Shown here one piece after another: positions 34,127 through 46,137 of a stretch of DNA of 64,000 bases. Under the pieces are notes generated by a model that made no database searches, was not told the origin of the DNA, and saw nothing but the letters and a program-made list of their open reading frames with translations. The DNA comes from Ailurus styani (taxonomy: Eukaryota > Chordata > Mammalia > Carnivora > Ailuridae): assembly GCA_002007465.1 (NCBI GenBank), contig LNAC01000346.1:1572322-1636321 (forward strand), read 5' to 3'. Position 1 is the first letter of the stretch; every line of letters begins with the position of its first letter. The position numbers and the translations under genes were made by a program.

Positions 34127-34451
34127 ATAATGATTACTGGAAGCCCATTTCCTATCATTTCAATGGATAAATTATGATGTTTTGCACAGTGACCTCAAAT
34201 CTTCAGCAGATTTTCTAAAATGACTATATATAAGTAACAAAACACCATGTTATGAATGTGATATGTTTTAAAACAATAGTTTCTGATAAACAAAATAATG
34301 ATACGGATTGTTTAAAAATCAAGCAGTAAATGCAATGCACTATATTGTTTACACAGCTTACAAGCATTCAGTAATGACTCAGCCTATCAAATGGACTAAA
34401 TATATACAGAAAAAAATGCAGATGTTAATACACAAAAAGAAACTACATGAT
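34127..34451. other. Non-coding DNA upstream of the L1 patchwork
   Basis: No recognised element, although the last 80 bases are A-rich and could be the eroded edge of the following L1 ORF2 fragment. Confidence 0.35.
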
Positions 34452-35087
34452 GAAGAAGGCAAGAATAAACATTGGGGAAAAATAATCTTTTCAATAAATT
34501 GTGCTGAGAAAAATGGATGTCTACATGCAAAACAATGAAACTGGACTACTTTATTACTCCATTTAAATTACTTAAATTACTCATTTAATTCCATTAAATG
34601 GACCACAAAAATAGACTCAAATGGATTAAATACCTACATGTGAAACCTGAAACCATAAGAATCCTAGAAGAAAATGTAGGTAGCAATCTCTTTGACAATG
34701 GACTTAACATTTTTCTAGATATATTTCCTGAGGCAAGGGAAACAAAAGGAAAAATAAACTACTGGAACTACATCAAAATAAAAATATTTGGCACAGTGAA
34801 GGGAAATATCAGCAAAATGAAAAAAGCAACCTACCATCTGGGAGAAGATATTGGCAAATGATATATCTGATAAGGTGTTAATACCTAAAATATATACAAC
34901 TCTACACCAAAATCCAAAAATGGGCAGAGGACATGAATAGACATTTTTCCAAAGAAGACAAACAGATGGTTAACAGACACATGAAAAGATGCTCAACATT
35001 ACTAATCACCAGGGAAACGCAAATCAAAAGCACAACGAGATATCACCTCACATCTGTTAAAAGAGCTAGTATCACAAAGTCAAGAGA
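34452..35087 (+). pseudogene. LINE-1 ORF2 C-terminal fragment, degraded
   Basis: ORF2p is the endonuclease/reverse transcriptase of L1; this is the part beyond the polymerase domain. The frame at 34,598-34,861 includes RLKWIKYLHVKPETIRIL and KINYWNYIKIKI. The frame at 34,933-35,115 includes [20 protein letters not shown]. Both are well-known C-terminal stretches. Stops and shifts separate them. The sequence ends near tcaagagacaga, where L1 5' UTR sequence begins, and no L1 3' UTR follows. Confidence 0.9.
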
Positions 35088-35720
35088 CAGACTTCCAGGG
35101 AAAATAGTGGAATAGGAGGATCCTAGGCTCACCTTGTCCCATGAATACACCTAAATCAGTATAAATAACATAGAAAACAACCCAAAGACTGGCAGAATGG
35201 ATTCTCCACAGTTACGTGTAGAGAAGAGGCCACATTCAAGAGGGTAAGAAGGAGGAGATGTGCTTGGGAGCCAACCCGGCTCATGATACTACCCACCAGA
35301 AGGAGAGATGCCTTGGGCATGGGGGAATCACACAGGGAAGATGAATCCCCACAATGTTTCGCCTAACCATGAATTATTATAATCACTGGGGCGTAACACC
35401 TGGAACTTTAAAAATCAGTGGGCTCAGCTCTCAGAAAGCCAGAGGGCAATAGGAAAACGAATCCCTGCCCTTAAAGAGATAGCACCAACATCCTGCTGGG
35501 ATACAGAATAGAAGCAGCAGTTTGAAAAATGCCTCCGGGGCGCCTGGGTGGCTCAGTGGGTTAAAGCCTCTGCTTTCGGCCCAGGTCATGATCTCAGGGT
35601 CCTGGGATCGAGGCCCGCATCGGGCTCTCTGCTTGGCAGGGAGCCTGCTTCCCCCTCTCTCTCTGCCTGCCTCTCTGCCTCCTTGTGATCTCTCTCCCGC
35701 TGTGAAATAAATAAATAAAA

Positions 35721-35774
<54 letters not shown>

Positions 35775-36660
35775 AAAATGCCTCCGATATGTAGGAAGGA
35801 GTTTATTTACTATCTCAGAGCATGTGCTAAAGGGGCAGGGACCTTTGGGAGACTTCTCCAAGAACAGAAGAGCTCGCAGGCACCATTTCCCTTCCCTGCC
35901 CTACAGACTAAATACAAGGCCACCTGAGGAAAACAACACTCTCCACCTAGGTTGCTAATAGTGCACCCTGCCCTTGCCCCTTTCCTTGGACCCACCCTCT
36001 CCAAGACACTCTCAGCAGGAGTTTTCACTGACAGCTGCAGGGCCCCTCCCCCAGCAGACAAAAACAGACCTTGCAGGCATACTTGCCCCGCCCCTACATT
36101 CTCCTTCAAATCCCCATGCTCTAACTTGTGCTTGGCAGGAGTCCATCCAAAGCAGTGACAAGTCTGGCAGTGTGCAAGCAACATCAGTAGGGTCCAGCAC
36201 CACTTCAAATTGACTGCTGCCTTGAGAAGAGGGGAAGATAATCACACACACCAATTCAACTCAGTGGGCTGGGCGCAGACATCTGATTTGACTGCAGGAC
36301 CCACCCACCAACAAAAACCTCTGAGGGGACAACACAGGGAAAGCACCCAGAAGTTCAGTGCTACGAAGCTCTGGAAAATGCCTGGCCTGACTCAACTCAA
36401 ACTCAAGGTAGTCTCAGATTGGCCTACTAAAAACACAGGGACCAAACCCTGCCCACAATAGGCAAAGAGAGCCATTGCAAATGATAGGACTGAAGGCAAA
36501 TGTGGCTCAAACACAACAGCAGGGTGCATAAAACACACATAGGAGACACCCCTGAAGCACCAAGTTCTGGTGAACAGGGGACATTGTGCCACAGGACACT
36601 ACAGGTCCTCCTCCTCATAAGGCCACTACTTTCAAGAGTAGGAGATGTAGCTTACTTTCT
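35088..36660 (+). mobile_element. LINE-1 5' UTR
   Basis: It starts gacttccagggaaaatagtg, then gaataggaggatcctaggct. The carnivore L1 5' end has the same stretch with 'aagatggcggaataggagga'. The region is non-coding, GC-richer than its surroundings and carries the L1 internal promoter in intact copies. The SINE at 35,538-35,772 interrupts it. The opposed frames at 35,810-36,592 are chance frames in this GC-rich part. Confidence 0.75.
35538..35772 (+). repeat. CAN-SINE, very young, 47-A tail
   Basis: Full-length copy with head ggggcgcctgggtggctcag and gggttaaagcctctgctttc. The tail is 47 uninterrupted A residues (35,726-35,772). The 14-base duplication gaaaaatgcctccg at 35,524-35,537 and 35,773-35,786 is perfect. 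Pure poly(A) of this length shortens or mutates quickly, so the insertion should be recent and may be polymorphic. Confidence 0.98.
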
Positions 36661-36662
36661 TA

Positions 36663-37700
36663 ATGTATAGAAACAGACACAGAGAGTTAGACAAAATGAG
36701 GAAATACAGGACAATGTCCCAAATGAAAGAACAGGACAAAAGCACACCAAGAGAGCTAAATAAAATGGAGATAAGTAATATGCCTGATGGAGAATTTAAA
36801 GTAATGGGCATACAGATACTCACTGGACTTCAGAAAATAGAGGACAACCTCAGTAAGACCCTCAACAAAGAGAAACATAAAAAAAAAATAGAAATGAAGA
36901 ACTCAATTACTGAAATTAAAAATATACCAGATGGAATAAAAGTAGACCAGAGAAAGTAAAAGGACTGATCAGCAACCTGGAGGACAGTGTAATGGAAAGT
37001 AATCAAAATGAACAGGAGAGAGGAAAAAATAAGAATAATAAATAAAAATAGATTTAGGGAACTCAGTGACACAATCAAGCATAATAACAATCACATTATA
37101 GGGATCCTGGAAGGAGAAGAGATAGGAAAGTAGGAAGAAAAGTATTTGAAGAAATAATAGCTGAAAATTTCCCAAATCTGGGGAAGGAGACAGAAATCCA
37201 GATCCAGGAGGCAAAGAGAGCCCCCAACAAAATCAACCCAAGGAGGTCTACGCCAAGACACAGAGTAATTAAAATGGCAAAGAGTAGTGATAAAGAATTT
37301 TAAAAGCAGAAGAGAATTTTAAAAGCAGCAAGAGACAACAAAACAGTTACTTACAAGAGAAACTCCATAAAGCTATCAGCTGATTTTTTAGAAGAAACTT
37401 TATAGGCCAGAAGAGTGGCATGCTATATTCAAAGTGCTGGAAGAAAAACAAACAAAAAAACCCTCCTTCCAAGAAGACTCTAAATAGCAGGGCTATCATT
37501 CAGAATAGAAGGAAAGATAAAGAACTTCCTAGACAAACAAAAGCTAAAGAAATTCATTACCACTAAACCAGCCCTACAAGAAATGTTAATGGGAACTCTC
37601 TAAGTGGAAAGGAAAGATCACAAGTAGGGGTAAGAAAAGTAGGAAGCACAAAAGCAGTAAAATTAAAGGTATCTATAAAAAGTAGTCAAGGGATTCACAA
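36663..37700 (+). pseudogene. LINE-1 ORF1 remnant
   Basis: ORF1p is the RNA-binding coiled-coil protein of the L1 ribonucleoprotein. The best frame (36,663-36,959, 98 codons) starts MYRNRHRELDKMRKYRTMSQ and is charged and heptad-like, as expected for the coiled coil. Later parts ('gctgaaaatttcccaaatct', 'ccaagacacagagtaattaa', 'cactaaaccagccctacaag') correspond to the RNA-binding and C-terminal region but are broken by stops and shifts. A tandem repeat of agaattttaaaagcag at about 37,295-37,330 adds damage. Non-functional. Confidence 0.8.
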
Positions 37701-37999
37701 AATAAAAATATGTAAAATATGACACCATTTATCTAAAACATTGGGGGAGAGGAGTAAAGAATAGGTTCAAACTTAAGCAACAATCAACTTAATATAGACT
37801 GCTATATTCATAAGATGTTATATATACACCTAATGGTAACCAGAAATCAAAAACTGGTAACAGATATGCAAAGAATAAAGAGAAAAAAACCCAAGTTTAT
37901 TACTAAAGAAAGACAGCAAATCATGACAGATGAGAGCAAGAGTGAGAGGAACAGAGAAGAACTACAAAAGAAACACAAACAAGCAACAAAATCACAATA

Positions 38000-38822
38000 A
38001 ATACATACCTATAAATAATTACTTTGAATGTAAATGGATAAACACTCAAATCAGAAGATATGGGGTGATAGAATGAATAAAAAACAATGCCCATTTATAT
38101 GCTGCCTATAAGAGACCCCTTTCAGAATTAAAACACATACAGATTTAAAGGAAGGAATAGAAAAGCATTTATCATGCAAACGGAAGTGAAAAGAAAGCCA
38201 GGGTGGCAATACTTAAATTGGACAGAATAGGCTTTAAAACAAAGCCTGTAACAAGGAACAAAGAAGGACACAATGTAATCATAAAGGGAACAATCCAACA
38301 GGAAGATATAGCAATTGTAAACATTTATGAACCCAACATGGGAGCACTCAATTACATGAAGCAACTAGTAATAAAGGAAGTAATAGATAAGAATATAATA
38401 ATAGTAGGGGACTTTAACACCCTACTACTTACATCAATGGACACATCATACAAACAGAAAATCAATAAGAAAACAGTGGCTTTGAATGACAAACTAGATC
38501 AGATGCAGTTAAACAGATATATTCAGAACATTCCATCCTAAAACAGCAGAATATATATTCTTCTCAAGTGCACATGGGGCATTCTCTAGACTAGATCTCA
38601 TATTAGGCTACAAAACAAATCTCAACAAATTCAAAAAGACTAAAGTCATACCATGATCTTTTCTGATTACAACATTATGAAACTTGAAAACAAGCAATAA
38701 AATATCTAAAACGAACACAAATATATGAAGCTTAAATCACATACTAGTAAATACTGAATGGATCAACCAAGATATCAAGGAAAAAATTAAAAAAAAATAC
38801 ATGGAGACAAATGAAAATGAAA
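38000..38822 (+). pseudogene. LINE-1 ORF2 N-terminal fragment (endonuclease domain)
   Basis: It begins near 'actttgaatgtaaatggata', matching the ORF2p start (L-N-V-N-G-L-N). The frame at 38,203-38,541 contains IIVGDFNTLL, the endonuclease motif V-G-D-F-N, and IVNIYEPN (I-x-N-x-Y-A-P-N). Stops occur both upstream and after IQNIPS. The element breaks off near 38,822 before the reverse-transcriptase domain, so it is truncated at the 3' side, which simple retrotransposition does not produce. Confidence 0.9.
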
Positions 38823-40010
38823 ACTCAAAAGACTTTTCCTCAGGTCTTTTGGTGAAGCTTGGTTGGCATTCATACCCTAGACGGCATGTTGCATAGGCAA
38901 ATGAACATAATAGGCCATAAAAGATACAATAACACCTAGTCCATGGGTTGAAATAGTGAAAGTTAGAAGGAGGAAAACCCCTTGAATGTTGTCACCATGT
39001 TAGAACACTGTGGATGTGCAGAAGCATCACCGATATTATGTGAAGCTTTCTTTGTGAAATATTCTTTGGCCATATTCTCTTCTTTGTGAAGCACATCAAT
39101 TAGAATTGTATATAATTTACAAAACCTTTCTCATCAGGCAGTGTGGATGTGGAAATTAGATAGCTGGTGATGTTCTTCTGAGCATTTCTTAAGGGTTATA
39201 GAATAAAAAGTAAAATGGGTTTGAATTTAAACCTCAGCCCCTTCCAAATCTTTGTGATCAGATGCTTTCTTCTTTTACTTATAAGCAAGATAAATGCTGA
39301 GGGAGGCATGCACTCCAAAACAACTTTTTTTTTTTACACTGAACAATTGCTCAGTGGTATAGTCTCCTTATTAATATTTTTTTGTAAATGAAACAGAAAT
39401 AGAGCATCTCCCTCACTGTCACCTGCAGCTCCTTTTCCTACTGTTTTTTATAATGAGTATGGCTTGAATATGTAGAAAAATTCAAAGTTTGCTCCTTTAA
39501 TAGCTCACCATTCTTCATCATAGCTTTCCTGCTGCCTTCCCAAATGTGTCGTTCACTTTGTCCTAAATCGACATAATCCAGAATGGAGTGTCTTGATCAC
39601 TCTGGCTTAATATCCCCTTTTCCAGGCTTATCCAAAGCTTTTCCAAAATAAAATGGTGTATATTTTGTCCAGCTATACAAATTATTACCAAATGCTCCCT
39701 GACTTTCTGCTCCTTTTCATCATGACTTGTTATTACAGCACACAAAGCACTGACTGAAATACACAGGATGCTCTTGAAGTCTCTGGTGGCTCTGTGTTAC
39801 CAAACAATATTATTTTTATTTTCTCTGCTCTTATACATACTTTTCTCATATGTTTATTTACTTCCCCACATCTTTCTTTAAAGTTTTCTTAGACTTTTGA
39901 AGACAATTTATAGCATGAGGTGAAAACAAAGGCTAAGTATAAGATAGGCATCAAGGAAACAAGTTCAGAATATGTATACAAGGAGAGACCACAGGGCACT
40001 AAGTATGATC
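38823..40010. other. Unclassified DNA with interrupted antisense frames
   Basis: The L1 stops abruptly at about 38,822. On the minus strand a 60-codon frame from an ATG (39,563-39,745) is followed by a second open stretch in a shifted frame at about 39,455-39,555 (GQSERHIWEGSRKAMMKNGE) and further short ones down to 38,960. This could be a decayed processed pseudogene or transposon. I do not recognise the protein. Confidence 0.3.
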
Positions 40011-40026
40011 CTGTGATGATCCTCTT

Positions 40027-40216
40027 TTTTTTTTTTTTAAGATTTTACTTATTTGACAGAAAGAGATCACAAGTAGGCTGAGAGACAGGCAGAGAGAGAG
40101 GAGGAAGCAGGCTCCCCGCCGAGCAGGGAGCCCGATGTGGGCCTTGACCCCAGGACCCTGAGATCATGACCTGAGCTGAAGGCAGAGGCTTTAACCCACT
40201 GAGCCACCCAGGCGCC
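40027..40216 (-). repeat. CAN-SINE, minus strand, young
   Basis: A T run and taagattttacttatttgac at the left, GA-rich tract, head at the right (actgagccacccaggcgccc). The 16-base duplication ctgtgatgatcctctt at 40,011-40,026 and 40,217-40,232 is perfect. Confidence 0.97.
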
Positions 40217-40232
40217 CTGTGATGATCCTCTT

Positions 40233-40879
40233 GATGCTAGCCACATGTGATGGTCATATTCCCTGTATTAGCACTCAAATACTTATAAACATCTATCTAT
40301 TTGTAATTTTGGTAATCTACAGTTGTATTTGGAATGTAACATGAAACTTTCCTTCCATATAATTTTATAAAAATCTTTAAGTTTGGAGATGTATATATGA
40401 TATATATATATATGTGACATATAGATACATAACATGTGTATCATGTATGTAAAGTGTATACATGTAATTTTTTCTCAATAAACATCAGCAGAAAAGTATA
40501 TCATTGAGATATAGTTATATTTTAAGGAATTTTGATATTAAAAATTAGGTAGTGCTCTATCAGAAAAGTGTTAACTGGAGAGAGGATTTACAGTATAACT
40601 CTCTATATAATTTTCATTAACAAAGTGTTTATAAAAATAATTCATATACTAACTTATGGACTATATATTACAGCCTTTATTCACTTTATTAAATACACAG
40701 TCCTTGATACATTCACTAAAATGATCTTGAAAAGAGGTATAGGCTTCATTACAGATAGAATGAAAAAAAATACAAAATTATCCCAGTAATATCAGAAACT
40801 GAAAGTCAAGAAAATCAGTACTTTTCTTGTTTTTATCAATCAAACATTTTAATGAGAGCTAAAACTACCATGAGTTGTC
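40233..40879. other. Unique AT-rich DNA with TA-rich low complexity
   Basis: TA-rich simple sequence at about 40,390-40,460 (gatatatatatatatgtgac and neighbours). No element or exon is recognised. Confidence 0.45.
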
Positions 40880-41275
40880 CACAAAATTCCATTTATTCCC
40901 TTCTAACATAGAAGAATGAGAGCCAGGCATGTGACTAGACTACCTTTTCCAGTCTCATTCAAGGTAATTGTGACCACATTACTAAGTTCTTCCAACAGCA
41001 CATAAGTCTATTTCTAATAAGGGCAGATGTGCCTCCTTCACCCTGATTTTCCCTTTCGGCTACTTGGAGGTGGCAGGTGACAAGGTCCTAGCAAAAGGCA
41101 GAGCCTGAGTCACTGAATCACCATGTGAAAGACAGCCTTCCAATCATGAATGCCTATTTCAGATCATAATGTAACAAAAAATAAACCACTATGTTTGTGT
41201 CATTAATCATTTGAGAAACTGGTTGTGACTGCAGCAGAGCCTATCCTATCTATTACAGTAGCAAGTTAATACACT
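40880..41275 (+). repeat. Ancient LTR- or DNA-type repeat, tentative
   Basis: The right part, 'caaaaaataaaccactatgt', 'ttgagaaactggttgtgact' and 'gcagcagagcctatcctatc' followed by tattacag, resembles the end of old repeats reading 'aataaacttctattgtg ... ttgttactgcagcatagcct ... actaatacag'. The left part ('gactagactaccttttccag') is too diverged to place. Confidence 0.4.
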
Positions 41276-41499
41276 GGAATCTTTGTACAAAATTTCAGCT
41301 TGTAAATGTTTTGATTTTTCATTGAGAAGGCAAGATTTAAACAAATTCAGTCTTTTATACAATTAGGAACATAGAAATTTTAATTTGTGTATAACCTCCA
41401 TATATGCTAAATGCTTTTATATTTCTTTTTTGGCTACTTCCCTAAGAATAGTAAACATATGATATGGTGGCTAAACTTTCTGTCATTACTTTTTATTTT

Positions 41500-41699
41500 T
41501 TTACTTTTTTAAAAAGATTTTATTTATTTATTTGACACAGAGAGAGAGGTCACAAGTAGGCAGAGAGGCAGAGAGAGAGAGGAGGAAGCAGGCTCCCCGC
41601 TGAGCAGAGAGCCCGATGCCGGGCTCCATCCCAGGACCCCGAGATCATGACCTGAGCTGAAGGCAGAAGCTTTAACCCACTGAGCCACCCAGGCGCCCA
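41500..41699 (-). repeat. CAN-SINE, minus strand
   Basis: Full-length copy with head end actgagccacccaggcgccc. The duplication actttttatttt flanks it at 41,488-41,499 and 41,700-41,711. The AT-rich site makes the exact left border uncertain by a few bases. Confidence 0.95.
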
Positions 41700-41711
41700 A
41701 CTTTTTATTTT

Positions 41712-44347
41712 ATTTTATACTTGTTTTGTGTGAAGTTCTTCCCTCACACAGAAACCATAAAACTAAAAACAGGGCTATTCATGTATGTTTTATATCGGTC
41801 CATTCCACCTTACATACTGTAGGCACATGGCAGGTTCATAACAGGTGACTACTAGATGGACTTGAGAACTTTTATTTTTCTGCCATGATTCCCTGCTAAC
41901 ATATTTATATGTTTTTGTCTATAATGTTGTCGTAAGGAAAAAGATAATCACATTCATCTCAGGCATTAAAATAAAAATGCATAATTTTAATGCTTTTCCT
42001 TTTTTTCTCTCTTGGAAATGAAGATACTAATGATTTTTAAGAACTCATCATGACACTAATTTATCTTGAAGTCACTTTGAGGTATTTAAGATTTTTTTTC
42101 CCTTACTAGTTCAAGCAAGAGGTACAAAAGTACTAAGTGTGAGTCCTAATAATCACCACATATTGTGTTATTTTAAATTACTTTATAATGGTTCGTCATC
42201 ATAGAACCGAAACAAAATTAATTGTGAACCATATTATATAAGTACAATAAATTTTAAATTCTTACTTTCTTAACACAGTATTTTAAAAAATAAACTACTT
42301 GAAATATGCCATAGTTACAAATAAATTGAATAGACATCAAGTAATTTCTATTTAGGCAACATAAATGGTATAATAGGCAAGCACAGACTTTGAATGCAAA
42401 TATAAAGGAATGAAAAGTATATTTATAAATAAACCAGCTTAACAACATCATTAAACATAATGACATTTCATGAATCATTGAATGTGCAGTGAAAAAAATA
42501 TCCAATATTGTTCTTAGTTTCTTTGCTATTTTTTATAAAGTAGTTCTCTGCTGGTATTAGTAATTACTACCTGGATAGAACAGGACCATATTTTTTGTTA
42601 CTTTTTATGTGGTTAAACCACTAATTAAGTGAACACATTTTGAAAAATAAACTGAATAATGTATACTTGTCCCCCAAATACTGACTTTATTAGTGGCTTA
42701 CATCTTTCTTTTTTTTACTTCTTTTAAGGCCACAATTAGAAACATGTTTATATAATCAAACACTGCCTTGCATATTGTGTGTAACTATAAATAAATGAAC
42801 GATAATTCTGAGGAGTTCTTTTGCTATGTCACCAGGCACTACATCTGGGATTATTAATAATATTAATGACTTATATGAACATAATAACTTAGAGCAAACT
42901 TGCTATTTTGCTGAGTCATTTTCAATATCTGTTTTGGCATCCTGTTGAATCAAATGGCAGAAAACACATAGTGATGTCTTAAAAAAACAAATCAACAAAA
43001 TTAGAAAAGAAACAGACAAGAAAGAGCTAGTTTGCCAAAAATTCAAACATTCAGATGCCAAGAATTCTTTCCAGGATTCCATCTTCCTCCTTTCTAGCAA
43101 AAAGCCACCAAACCCTCTCCCCCAAACCCCCCCTCCAAAAAAAAAACCCAAACAAAAAAACAAACAAAAAAACTGAAAAGGAGGGACATTACTTTTTCTG
43201 AAGTACTTTTCAGCATCTGAAGTTATGCTAGCAATTCTTGCTAAGGTTAATGGAAAATCTATACATTACCTACCACAATCTTAGATATTTTGTCTTTGAA
43301 TCATGGTCTCAGTCCATTTAACTAAAGTCAGTAAGTCTACAGTAATGGATGGGACTCTCTTTAGGAAAGTTTGTGTGGAATTTGAGATGACAATTCCTCA
43401 TTAATATACATGTGATGCAAAGCAATGCCTATGTAACTTAAGAATCAGGAACTATGGTATTCTTGTCATTTACTCTACTTATATAACATTCTTATTTCCT
43501 GTTGCTCTCTATAAGTCATGAATAACATTATGTACTATAAGTACCATGCTTTGCATATTGCTTCACTACTATTTATGTTCTGTTACTATTTAATTTCTAC
43601 AGCCATAAGAAAACACCAGAGTAGAATGGTTGACATCATTGTTCTATTGAATGGTTAGAATCATTGTTAGGGCATTCATTCTACAGATTTTTTCCCATTC
43701 ATAGGGAAAGCATATTCAGGAATATACACTGCCCTTGGATTTACTCCAACACAACTTGCAAGAATGATTTTTCTTGAGGTAGAGAGACACACTTCCACTT
43801 TAAATTTATTCACCTTTTAAAATGTTTCCTTTACACACAATAGTTGCAAAGGAAAAATGTAGATTAAAGTTCACAAAGTGTTTGCTATAAGAACAGATTA
43901 GGATTCTTTTGCATTACTTTTGAGGTATTGCCTTACATTAGGATTATTAAATTTTTAGGAGTTAATCTTAATTGTCATATATTAGCTCCAGAAAAGAAGT
44001 ATCACAGTTTTTTGAAGGATCCATAATTAGCATAAGCTTTACAGTCTTTGTAGAGGTTAAGATGTGGAAATTCAGTCTGAGTGGTGAGAGACTGAGGTGC
44101 CACTTTCATTACAGATGGCTAAATAAAAGGTACCCAACCTCTTCTCAAAGGACTGTATCTCCTGTTTAATGTGTTTCAATTCTCTTAAGTTATTTCATCC
44201 TTTTCTAAATATAAGTGATTATGACCTAAGTCTGAAGATTGAGAAAGAACATCTAGACAAAAAGAAATATTTAAGTGTAATTAATATATAAAAAGTAATT
44301 GTAGACTCAATACTAGCAGCTATTACAAATTTTAATTTTCACAATAA
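41712..44347. other. Unique non-coding DNA
   Basis: A low-complexity C- and A-rich stretch lies at 43,107-43,175 (cccaaaccccccctccaaaa and onwards). No interspersed repeat or exon is recognised. The minus frame at 42,903-43,163 partly translates the low-complexity stretch. Confidence 0.45.
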
Positions 44348-44540
44348 TTTTTTTAAGATTTTATTTATTTATTTGAGAAAGAGCCAGAAAGAGCACACGT
44401 TGGAGGAAGGGGGAGAGAGGGACAACTGGACTTCTGGCTTAGCAGGGAGCCAGATGGGGGGGGGGCTTGATTCCAGGACCCTGAGACCATGACCTGAGGC
44501 AAAAGCAGGAGCCTAACAGACTGAGCCACCCAGATGCCCC
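44348..44540 (-). repeat. CAN-SINE, minus strand, diverged
   Basis: Left tail (tttttttaagattttattta), right head (gactgagccacccagatgcc). An expanded G run at about 44,456-44,466 replaces the usual 'gcccgatgcggg' region. Target duplication is weak (aataattttt-like flanks). Confidence 0.93.
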
Positions 44541-45559
44541 CATGGTAATAAATTTTAAATACTCCTCTAACTTTTCCAACACTATGAACAACACACCCCT
44601 CCAAAAAATTGAATCACACTGCCTATATGTATATAACTTGGTATGCTATTTACTGGAGACATTTGCAAAATATATATTTCCCTTTGACCCAGAATTTTCA
44701 CACCTAAGAATGAATATAAAGAAACTATGTGAGTGAAGTGAGTGGACAGAAATTCAAAGCAATAGCTGTAAGGATTTTATCACGGTATTATTCATGACAG
44801 GAAAAAGTTAGAAATAGCCTAAATGTGAACAGGTATTAAATAATCAGTCAAGTATTATTTGGTCACTAAAATGATGTTGTACATATTTATTTACATGCAA
44901 AGATGTTCTTGTGATATCAGGCCAATAGGACATTATAAAATAGAATGTGGGGTATAATCATTCTTTTTATAAAATTTACATGAATATAAGAACTTTACAA
45001 AGTTATAAACCCTGTTACTTAAAGAAGTAATAATCAGCCATCTATATTAGAGATGACACCTCAGTTAAAAAATGTAAATAAAGGGTATTGTATAAGTGTT
45101 TCACCTCTTTTCTAAATTCTTTTTTTTGGAGGAGGAAGGCTGGTAGTTAAACACAAAGTGTTTTAACTTCTACTGAGTGTTAAGGTTGAATTAACAAAAC
45201 ATTTATATGTGCGCACGAGCCACAGCCTTTATCACTTCACTAACGGAAAAGATTGCATGACGCCAGCAGAAAGATTGCAGATAAATGCAGCTTTAAGTAA
45301 GCAGTTCTTGGCATGTCAAGAGCAATAAATAAAATCAGAAACTCAGCAAAGAGGTCATGCACAGCATTGAAAACTTCTACAGAATAAACATCTACTCATA
45401 TGGGCTCTTTTACTTCACTGTGGATTTGTTCATTTGATTAGGAAACTCTTTGCCAAGATTTAAAAAAAAAAAAAAACCAAAAGTATGAGAAGAATGTTGA
45501 AGCTATATTTAGCTCAAAGAATACCTCTTTCTCAGTTTTGCTCCATTAACCACGGTTTC
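44541..45559. other. Unique non-coding DNA, part possibly conserved
   Basis: No repeat is recognised. The stretch 45,200-45,440 has balanced composition and CpGs (tgtgcgcacgagcc, gcatgacgccagc) that stand out from the AT-rich surroundings. No exon can be supported. Confidence 0.4.
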
Positions 45560-46110
45560 CTTTTTAAACATAGGAAGTTGTGTTTGGAGTCGCCTTCCAT
45601 TTTGTCATGCCAATCAAATTTAGTTTGGGGGAGGGAATATTTTTGAAAGATTTAAAAAACTGGAAACGAGCCCTTGAAGATTCGCCCTCTCTTGTGTAGA
45701 GTGAGAAGTATCTGAACCCCAAATCCTGAAGAGCGAGCGAGGCTAGGCGGGCTCTGGGAAAGGCAGTGGCACCAAGCCCCTCCAACACTGTGCCCTGGCG
45801 GGGAGGTCCCTGATCTGCCTTGATCCCCAATCCCTCCTCCCGACGTGCCTTCTGTACCCCTCCATTAGGACTATCATTCCCCTCCTAGCCTCCTTTCTTT
45901 CTCCCCCCCAGCCCCTCCTGGCACCCAGCCACCTGTCCAGGAGCGCCCCCTCCTCTCCCACCTCTTCATCCTTGTGGCAGCCAGCTGGCTGGTTTTGTAT
46001 CATATTGGGCTGGCGCAAGGTGCTTTTTTCTCCCCTTGTATTTTAAACAGGCCCAGCATTGCTGGTTCTATTTAAGAGACATGCGATAATGTTAGTGGTT
46101 TTAAAGTGAC
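45560..46110. promoter_or_regulatory. GC-richer, CpG-bearing unique block, candidate regulatory element
   Basis: About ten CpGs fall between 45,666 and 46,016, in a window where CpG otherwise sits mostly in SINEs. The block is C-rich, non-repetitive, and holds a CCAAT at 45,610, an E-box in ccagctggct at 45,981 and a TATA-like ctatttaag at 46,068. A good acceptor-like sequence (ttgtattttaaacag) ends at 46,050, but no donor follows. It does not reach a classical CpG island. Promoter, enhancer or neutral GC patch cannot be separated here. Confidence 0.25.
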
Positions 46111-46137
46111 TGAACATGCAGACTATGAAAAAAAAAA

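Noticed and set aside
35810..36254. Overlapping frames on both strands, the longest 132 codons
   Set aside because: They lie in the GC-richer L1 5' UTR, are open on both strands, and have no domain.
38203..38541. 112-codon frame with an apparent enzyme motif
   Set aside because: The V-G-D-F-N motif is real but belongs to the L1 ORF2 endonuclease domain in a truncated, stop-ridden copy. Not a host gene.
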